Assembly: GCF_001653235.2 (NCBI RefSeq)
Contig: NW_019154065.1
Span: 69,060 to 133,059 of the forward strand
Direction of reading: 5' to 3'
Source: Pochonia chlamydosporia 170
Lineage: Eukaryota > Ascomycota > Sordariomycetes > Hypocreales > Clavicipitaceae
DNA: 64,000 bases
How positions within the stretch are numbered: position 1 is the stretch's first letter; the number at the start of each line of letters is the position of its first letter. Below, one piece after another: positions 56,161-64,000 of the stretch. The notes beneath the pieces are model-generated. The model did not search any database, was not told where the DNA came from, and saw only the letters and a list, made by a program, of their open reading frames with translations. Both the position numbers and the translations under genes were made by a program.

Positions 56161-58577
56161 ATGGCACGCCATCGACGCTCGCTTGATGCGGGCGAATCTG
56201 ATTCCGATTTTTCGCCAGAGATTGAGAGCTGCTTCAACGAGGAAGAAGTGGATCTGTCTGGTGAGGAAACTGAGACGACGGACGTTGACCTCCAGGACAA
56301 TGATGACTTGGACATTGAGGATCAAATCCAACTCTTTGGTGGAAATATACACCCGCCTGAATATTACAGGAGAGGTATAGAAGAATTCAATGAAAGCTCT
56401 TTTGTTGGCGAGGACTACAGCCCCGGGAGTACAATACTCTTGGACGCGATAGAGTTGCAGTGGCAGCAGTAATTCGCCCTACTTTGGCACCTCATCCAGG
56501 CTCTACGTTTTAACTGTCCACCCGCAGGTTTTGCAATGAAGTTCTATCGCGTGACCCTCACGCGTGCTTCGAGTCGATCTCCGTAGGCATACTCTATAAA
56601 TTCTTTGAATGGCGGTTGAACCAAAAGGCAGGCAAGGACGGTAGAAAATTGAGAGGCACCACAAAGAGCAGCTCGTTGGGCACAGCCTGGAAAGTCTTCC
56701 GACTTGTATATGAGAGGGCTGTCGGTGCGAAGCTCGATACAAAATTGAATCGCAATATGCATAAGGTATGTTGCTCTCAATAACCAACAATACGTATGGG
56801 TTATAACGTTTCCTAGGTTCTCCGAGAGCTTGCAAAAAAACACGCACTAAGCGACCAGAAGAGAGCCAATCGCTGTATGACTATCAACGATTTGAAGGAA
56901 CAGATCGAGACGACGCTAAATACCACAAGGAAATCGTTTGACCTTGGAGAACACCGAATTCTGGCTGTGCTTTTCCTTCTCCTGTTGGCTCCCGCCGGCT
57001 CTCGCCCTACGTCAATCCTACGACTTCGCTTTGGGGACATCCGAGTGGCTTTGGCGAGAGACCCGGAAGGCGGACCGCACAAGATCTTAATTCGGTTCAC
57101 GTTGGAGTTCACGAAGTCATACCTTGGTACTAAGGATGCGTTAGTGCACTATTTCTGCTGTCTCCGCATTGCTTGCTAGTATTCTCCTTGCTAATACGTT
57201 AACAGCAAAACATTTACCATCCCTGAGATGATGTTCGATCCATCCTTGCTCCTCAGCCCCCACGCCTTTCTGCTGGGCATTTTATTTCGGCACCAAGCAT
57301 TTCGCGCATCTCACCTCACCTCTCCTAGGCAACTAGATGAGCTAGACATACATCCTGGTGAGCGAGAGTTGTCTTTGCCTCTAAGAAATGACCTAAAAGA
57401 GGTCCGCATATTCCGCCGCGCTGTCAAAACATTGACGGGGTACGAAATGTCGGCTACGAAGACCATCACCAATGGTATGATCGCGAGCTGGATTAAAAGA
57501 GTGGGTGAGATCATGGGACTTCAGTACGAAACAATACCGTACAGCCTGCGTTACAATGCAGCCAATGAGTTTGACCAAAGCCGTGAGTTCCGAAAATCAA
57601 CTTGAAGAACACTTCTAAACTTTGCTGTAATAGCCAACATGAGTGAGGCACTCAGGAACTTATCCCTTGACCACGCCAACTCCGTCCCTTTCCAGAAGCA
57701 CTATCTTGGTCGGATTGTCCGTGCTGATCCATGGGCCATTATTCGTCGCGAGAAGCCACAGCAGGCGCTTATTGATCAGGCTTGCAGCATTGGTCACTCG
57801 ATGAGCAAACGGCGGCCAACAGGCCTCACAGCTGAGCAAACGGCGTCTGTCGTATCCGATCCCCATGTTCGACGGCTTACAATCCAATTACGCAAATTGC
57901 GCCCAAGATCTGAACGGCACAAGAAAATCCAGCGCGAGCTGCGATCATTAAAGCAGAAGCTGAAAAGGGAACTGAAACAGAAGATTCGAGATGACTGGAC
58001 AGATGAACAGGCTGTGGATGACATTGAACGCCAACTCCAAGGCATCGGCTTCGCAGAGCCAATGGTGGATGACGCAATTCGGCCTCAGCGGCCGGCTCAA
58101 AAGTTGCTGGTGAAGGCACTCACAGCTCCAGTCGGTGATACTCTGGAGGGACAGTACCAGCGCAGGGATAACGCAATTGAAGCCATAGTTGCATATTGCA
58201 GCGTTGAGGAAGGGCCCACTGTACGACGGTGTATTTCATCGACGACGGTGTCACGCGAAAACATTCATGAGCCTTCGGAAGGCGACCCTCTGTTTCTCGC
58301 TACTGTGTCTGTTTTTGTTGATAATCCGAAAGAGAGGCCAAGGAGGTGTTTTCTGTGCGTTGGCGCCGCGCTATCATTGCCACGAGACGACCCTCGTGTG
58401 GAAGACAAGATTGGAGAATTCTATACGCCGGGAGATTTGAGTAAACACTTCCGTCGAAGACACTTATCAAAATTGCGAGATAATGATCGGCCAGTGTGTC
58501 AGGTCTGCGATATGACCCTCTCTCATAAGATGCATCTGCAAAAACATGCTATTGTAGTTCATGGAACGGTCTCCTGA
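56161..58577 (+). CDS. DUF3435 tyrosine recombinase 2 with C2H2 fingers, intact
   Basis: Five exons (56161-56468, 56528-56765, 56817-57139, 57206-57582, 57634-58577) give 729 residues. All four introns are 51-66 nt with GT-AG borders. An acidic N-terminus precedes the recombinase core. The likely catalytic residues are Arg245 (AGSRPTSILRLR), Arg405 (PYSLRYNAANEFD), His429 (LSLDHANS) and Tyr439 (FQKHYLGR). The usual His three residues before the second Arg is Tyr here. A basic coiled coil (KKIQRELRSLKQKLKREL) follows. The C-terminal fingers are CFLC with HFRRRH and CQVCDMTLSHKMHLQKHAIVVH. The protein has no chromodomain, unlike the gene at 42045. It has no stop or shift and may be active. Confidence 0.87.
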
Positions 58578-59078
58578 GACTCTGCCGCTAACCGATCAAT
58601 GCCTTCTCTCGGATTTAGTGCAGTCAAGACTATCATGATGTTTAGATCTTAGATGTAAATGAGTATAGCAGATCAGTTTATTCAGAATGTTGGGCGGGGG
58701 TAGGCGATTGTAGAAGTACGACTTTCCAGATGGTCCGCAGATAAAGGCACAGACAATACTCAGAGATACCGCGGTGGGCACTGTCTTGTAGTCTTTCCTC
58801 TAGATAGCTCTTGATATCGCGCAAGGCTTCTACTCCGATAGCTGATTGACCTAGCGCGTCATAGCGTGATTCATCTACCTACTTACTGATGGCTTCCGAG
58901 TCAGCTCAAGTGAGATTAGATGTTCGAAGCCTCCTCCCCATGGCATGTGTCTCACGCTGGATAGGAATCCAATCATCAGTCGTGGTGAAACTTGAGCCGC
59001 CTCTCCGTGTAAATGTGCACTGTATGGAACATTATCTAAACCCTTACATCCGTTTGCGTCCGCCCTCAAGACATACCC
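58578..59078. other. Spacer without a gene
   Basis: The stretch holds the 3' ends of two convergent genes. No motif or repeat is evident. Confidence 0.45.
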
Positions 59079-60140
59079 TTATATCCAAGCCCCATCGACC
59101 TGGTACACACTGCCACTCACAAACGTGCTCCCCGGGCCAAGCAGGAACACAATAACATTTGCTGTCTCCTCCGCCGTACCTTGCCTCTTAAACGCAGAAG
59201 GATCATCAAACGGCGCGTCTTTGGCTCTGCCTACAAAATCCCAGTTCTTTTGCATGAGCGGCGTGTAGATGGCGCCGGGAGCGACCGAGTTGACGCGGAT
59301 TTCACGATCGCCGTTTTCGAGTGCGGCGGCTTTGGTAAGACCGACCATGCCGTGTTTGCTGGCGTCGTAGGCGGCATGTTTTGCGAAGCCTACAGCTCAG
59401 TTAGCGAGGTGTATCCAGTAAATGGGTGATTTTTTTTTTTTTTTTTTTTGGATTCCTGGTATCCACGATACACGCAGCTTGCCTTTTAATCCGTGAATTG
59501 ACGAGACATTGACGATGGAACCGCCGTCAACGACATTCCGCAACTCCGCCCGCAGACAATACATTGTGCCCGTCAAATTTACACCAATAATCTTATCCCA
59601 CTCCTCGTCTTCCAACTCTGCAACAGACCTAATTCCATGGCCTTTGCCAATAACTCCCGCGACATTAGCAGCCCCATCCAGACGACCGTAAGTGTCAATA
59701 ATGGACATGATCCAGTTATCAACGTGAATTCGCTTCAAAACATCCACTCTTGTAATCATATGCGGAGCACCAATGCCACCGAAGTACTTCTCAGCATTCC
59801 TCATAGCTTCAGGATCAATGTCTGCAATACACACTGTTGCGCCTTTGCGGGAGAGTATTTGCGACGTAGCTAAACCGATGCCGCTTGCACCGCCAGTGAT
59901 GGCATATACCTTTCCCCGTAAAGGTCTGGAAGGAGCTCCATTTGTTTGGGTCATAGCTGAAGGTGCAGACATAATGAGTGTATTTGAAAGACTAGTGTCT
60001 TGGGAGCTTCGCCGCTTGGGGGAACTTGAGTGCTCGGCTTGCCCTGTTGCCGAGCCTTGAGGTTTGAAGTCAGTCATGGACACCGCCAACGGAGGAACGG
60101 GGGAAAATGTGTGTTGCAAAAGTTCAAATCGCTGCTCCAA
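59079..60140 (-). CDS. Short-chain dehydrogenase/reductase (SDR)
   Basis: Exon 1 (60140-59483) and exon 2 (59389-59079) flank a 93-nt intron that appears to use a GC-AG pair (G/GCAAGC...TGTAG). This gives a smooth join at SIHGLKGFAKHAAYD and a 322-residue protein. The classical SDR marks are present: TGGASGIG cofactor loop, NVAG, catalytic Ser in NVSSIHG, YDASK and the C-terminal VNSVAPGAIYTPLM. Asp after the second strand (CIADID) suggests NAD(H) preference. The first 60 residues before the Rossmann fold are low complexity, and a later ATG at about 59973 may be the real start. The intron carries a run of more than 20 A on the coding strand. Substrate unknown. Confidence 0.85.
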
Positions 60141-61373
60141 CCCAGTTTGGATTATTGTGATGGGGTGTCAAATGGCGGCTATTCCATATATAGCGTGGCG
60201 AAAACCCGTTGCTCGCCAAATGCGGTTGTGTATTACTGCTGATAAGGAATCCGGGGGTAGTATGCTAACACGAAACAAGACCAAAGATACGGTACCCTTA
60301 TAAAAAAAAATAGCCCCCGGGGAGGGGGGGTGGTGGGTGGGTTGGTTTTCTGATTCCGTTACTCCTTTTGCGCGGCACAAAACTGACCAGCAACTATGGG
60401 GAACAATAACTGGAAGGGTAATTGCAAGATTCCAACATTTCCGCCAAGGGCGTCAAGTAGTGACAGTTGGGGCGATGGCTATGAGTGGATTGAATGGATG
60501 CGGAGCCTCCTTTGCGTTGGCAATGCAATTTCGTTGAGGGACTAATGAGCTTCATGAGTGTTATGTGGGGACCCGCGGCAAGGCACGTGAAGCTTTCCTC
60601 ATTCAATTACCCTACGGTAGAAACGCAGACTAATCACAGGTCACTGTGTAGCCATCCGACTCGGGGATGTTCTCGTATCAGAAACGGCTGTCGTCCTCTG
60701 GCGTAGGGTATCTGGCGTTCATGCTGCAGTGGATATATGTTCCTGATTTGGCTACTTCCCGAAAATTGACCACCGCTAGTTGACGTATTTGCCGACGGTT
60801 ATTATCCAAGTAGTGCTTTTTGGATGGTGAATTATTAATCTGTGTAGGCAACATCACCGACCTCGCGAGCCGCTAGCAGCTATGGAATCAATTATTAGGC
60901 GCTGTATTGTTCGGGAGATATGTTCCATAACCCCCCAACGATATTCTGTGTAGTAGATCTAAGTCCAGCGGTATATATTTGGTGGCTGAAATGGTAGCAT
61001 TGGCAAAGCCTCGGGATTCCCGTGCAGCCTGGTTGCTTTCCCGAACTGACTCGCCTACGTCGTCTAATTCAGGCCGTATCTGGCTACGTCTGATTTGATG
61101 CCAATATAAGCTGTATTTCGATTCTGGTAAAGATTCTATACATCTTCGAGCGTGGCTGCATTCAGGCAGAGGGAATTGCGTTTGAAAATGCGGCTCTTTT
61201 GCGACATGAAGTCCGTACTGGCGCTCGGCTGTCTCGCCGTGACAGCCCGGGACAATCCGATCATCAAAGCTAGTCCAATCAAATTGAACGGATCCATGCT
61301 GCTCATGTCGCGTTTCTGTTACATAGAACACCTCTCAGATAGTTTCCCGCTAATTCAAATTCTTGCCTAATGA
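60141..61373. other. Spacer with an uncertain 3' exon of the transcription factor
   Basis: 60141-60887 shows no gene beyond short frames and a G-rich stretch near 60318. The minus-strand frame 61331-60888 (147 codons) could be a further exon of the neighbouring transcription factor, but its sequence has no recognisable domain and the splice sites are not clear. Confidence 0.3.
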
Positions 61374-63169
61374 CTAATAAGGAGCTGACCGTGGACTCTC
61401 ATCTGCTGAGCAATTCACGGCATGCCGAAAAGTGTACTGTCTAAATACGGCATGATGGAAATCATTCAGAACCATGGCATATTGCCGTCTGGGAGGATTT
61501 CCCGACGTCGCCTTAGCGAGATATTCATAGCACTCTGAAGCCGTCTCCATTTCCCTGCCTAGTTTATGAGTCGTGAATGCTTGACCCAACCGGCGCTCAT
61601 GCAAAACACGGACATATATGACCGTTAGTGCAGCGAATGTGATGTAATGAGTCCACCAGGACAAGTGCGAGATCAAATCTTCCTGTATCAGAGAGTGGAC
61701 AGTTTGCAAAGCAGCCTTAGCTGCGGCGATGCAATCATCCACTTGTGTCTTATGCGCCCAAGTTGGCCCCTTAAGGAGAAAGTTGCGATTAATATGCATT
61801 ACGGCATGTGCACGCGCGAGTGTGAGCATTACAGTATGTCTTCCATAGCCTGGAGTCTCTGTAGATGACTGAATTGACTCAACATACGTGGAGGCGTCCA
61901 TGTCCCACTCATAGACACTCTGCATTAATGAAGTAGCAGTAGCAACTCCTTGGGACTCCGAGCTTTGTCCATCATGTCTCGATTCTGCGGGCGTTGAGGC
62001 GAATATTTGGCTGATCCTATATAATTGGGTTAGAAATAGTACTCGGAAATAATAAATGCAGCATTACCGTAGTTGCAAAACTAGCAGCTGTGTACCACAG
62101 ACGTCTTGATCCCCAAAGGAGAGCGTCAAATCTTCCGTCATCATTCTGATGTAGTCGTTGCTGAAGTACCGAGGCAGGCCAAAAAATGAGGAAATATAAG
62201 TATCCAGAATACATCCCGTAAAAATTGTGCGAATAATGGCGCTTCGCATCGGGAATTCATCGCAGTCAACTGCAGTCGGGTCTAAGTTGTAATGGAGTTG
62301 CAGAGCATCGATTGCCTGCAAAGTGTCTCTGAAGACCGACCAAGCACTGTCTAGTTGTGACGTTCTTAACAAGTACATGGTTTGAACTAGCCTCGCCTGA
62401 GCTTTCTCAAGAGTGAGAGCCCGTCTATCCGCAAGAAGAAGCCGCTGAGAAATAACCAGCAATTTGTCGGCCAGGGTGGGTGATAGACACATCCGCTTGC
62501 TGGACGGTTCATCGCGAGGGATTGTTGTATGCGCCACAACGCTGGCTAGAATTGCGAAAACAACAGACGCTCTACTTGTACCGATCCCAAACCAGGCAGG
62601 GATATTACATCGCAAATTTTTTTCCAAGGTACGCAGCCAGTTGTCCACTTCGTCTCGATCCAAGAATTCGTATGTTGTGGCGTGGGCTCTAAAATAAATA
62701 CGTAACTGCTCTCGGGGTTCGTCAAACCCGGTAGAGCAAGATAATGAGATCTCGCCAATTCCGAGGGGTGGACTGTCAACAACTACTCCAGGCTCAAGTA
62801 GACAGTCATATGACTGAGCTTCGCGTAGGTCCCTGTTGCTTAAGATTGGATCAAACTGCGGGGCATTTATCTCTGGAGGAGCTGACAACAGATCTTCTTC
62901 GACGCGTTGATGTAGGGCAGTAGCTTGCTGGCTCATGATTGTCTCTGAAGTGTTCGGTTCGGTCGATTTTGGGTCTCCGTTGTTCAGCAACCCGTTCCAG
63001 CGCCTCCTCGGATGCGGCCTAGCCTGGACAATAGAATCCACACCCCGTCGGCCACAGCAGGTGCATGGCGGGTCACCATCGTCACATGTCTTCTTCCTCT
63101 TTGCAATGTCAGACGACGGAGGCGCCTTCTTTGGAGAAATTGTGACTTTACCTTATCCTTACTTTGCAT
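61374..63169 (-). CDS. Fungal-specific transcription factor (Zn2Cys6 type, N-terminus unclear)
   Basis: The main exon (from 63041 or further upstream to 62068) and the next (62016-61374) are joined across a 51-nt GT-AG intron. The product has the middle-homology region of fungal zinc-cluster regulators (LRIYFRAHATTYEFLDRDEV, SAWSVFRDTLQAIDALQLHY, then FGLPRYFSNDYI). Just upstream in the same frame lies KRKKTCDDGDPPCTCCGRRG, the second half of a Zn2Cys6 cluster. I could not find the first two cysteines, and the last expected Cys reads Ser. The start is unresolved and the DNA-binding domain may be defective. It could regulate the adjacent SDR gene, which is inference from proximity. Confidence 0.62.
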
Positions 63170-64000
63170 TGCAGGCTAATCCGTGGAGATCCCTCAAATT
63201 ATCGTGCCTGTTGCGAGTCTCCAAGACTCACCAATTTTACAACTTAGCGTTAACGGCAAGTATTTAGACACAAACCACGTTCTTCGGCACAGTGACGACG
63301 GTGTCGTTCCTCAACTGCATACAGGGGCTAGGTTGGCCGGATGCCTACCAACCTTGGCGCTCCTCATAGGAGTTTTGGGGATGGCCGGCTCCTACAGAGC
63401 CGGTGCATTGAAAGGTGCCGGTGCAGAGTAATAAGTTATAAAGGAGCCCTAATCGGTGGCGAATGTGCCGTACTCGAATTGCTTACTATTGCGCACGCCG
63501 TTACTGTATTCCGTGATTGATGAATACAATCAAGGTGTAAGGGGCGGGGCTTATTCAGCCAGAAGCGTGCTTGGAAACAAACAAATTGATTGCATTGCAG
63601 AGAAGAGGAACTAGAAGCTCTCGAGGAGCTGGCTATCTGTTTACATAGTCGATGCTCAGGGGCAGATTGTGAGACCATCATTTGGTGGCGTTATCGGCAT
63701 CAGCCGAGTGCGCCTCAATATCGCAGCCTGTTACCCCCCCCTTCCCAACAACAAACCCGGCTGGCCCACCGTGCTGGACTACACCTGACTATCCGATGGG
63801 TAACACAGTATCCACGACCCCAGCAGAACGGGCCTCACAGGAGTCCCCATTCGTCCCGTTCACACCTTGGTCCGATTGTCGAGGTGGATGACCTGACCTT
63901 TCTCACCCTCGGCTATATCGAAAACATCGATTTGATAGTCTTTGAACTGTCGCGTGGGGACGCGATTGGCAAAAAGTAAATTGACTTCTTCAAATGACCG
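63170..64000. other. Right end of the window, no supported gene
   Basis: A 129-codon plus-strand frame (63590-63979) and a nested one starting MGNTVSTTPAERASQ have no recognisable domain. A gene may begin here and continue past the edge, but I cannot support it. Confidence 0.3.

Noticed and set aside
63590..63979. 129-codon plus-strand frame near the window end
   Set aside because: It has no domain, and a nested alternative frame is equally plausible. The gene, if any, is cut by the window edge.

Overview
The window looks like accessory DNA of a filamentous ascomycete, most likely a Sordariomycete. Its genes carry short GT-AG introns of about 42-106 nt. The families present are fungal: FluG/DUF3435 tyrosine recombinases, DUF3723 proteins, a Zn2Cys6-type regulator, a patatin-like lipase and a chromodomain Ty3/gypsy element. 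Several stop codons in old transposons and gene fragments (CGA to TGA, CAG to TAG) fit C-to-T decay of the repeat-induced point mutation (RIP) type. I cannot name the species. I saw no rRNA, tRNA or CRISPR array, although tRNA genes were not searched for exhaustively.

Left part (1-18.6 kb) is a graveyard of nested transposons and truncated host genes. A pogo/Fot-like element (2468-7945) has an intact spliced transposase and carries a complete hAT element (4735-7885) with a perfect 8-bp target duplication. Each side of the pogo element abuts a different broken hAT. One of these hATs holds a 277-bp solo LTR with a 5-bp duplication and ends inside a PHO4/NUC-1-like bHLH gene. A second copy of the LTR, a fourth hAT, a calcium-ATPase scrap, a non-autonomous hAT and a second pogo fragment follow. 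A patatin pseudogene and a membrane-protein pseudogene end the tract. Several elements have mismatched flanks, which suggests ectopic recombination between copies.

Middle part (18.6-41.7 kb) holds two spliced genes for small secreted proteins. One is a 153-aa helical protein. The other is a 216-aa protein with eleven QRKAAA repeats. It also holds a hAT with intact ends but a frameshifted transposase, two Mutator-like elements (one with 75-bp terminal inverted repeats), a gypsy fragment with an antisense zinc-finger ORF, an inverted pair of LTR fragments and a copia element. In the copia element gag and pol share one frame, separated by a single UGA in a UGA-CUAG context.

Right part (41.7-64 kb) is the most interesting. 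A spliced DUF3435 tyrosine recombinase (1155 aa) ends in two chromodomain-like modules and starts about 300 bp after a truncated copia. Two DUF3723 genes lie downstream on the same strand, then a kinase-like pseudogene, then a second intact DUF3435 recombinase (729 aa) with C2H2 fingers. DUF3435 plus DUF3723 is the gene set of Starship giant transposons, and patatin-like genes, one of which lies broken at 16-17 kb, are also recurrent Starship cargo. I read this part as the 5' portions of one or two Starship-like elements running past the window. A short-chain dehydrogenase and a fungal transcription factor at the right end could be cargo or host genes.
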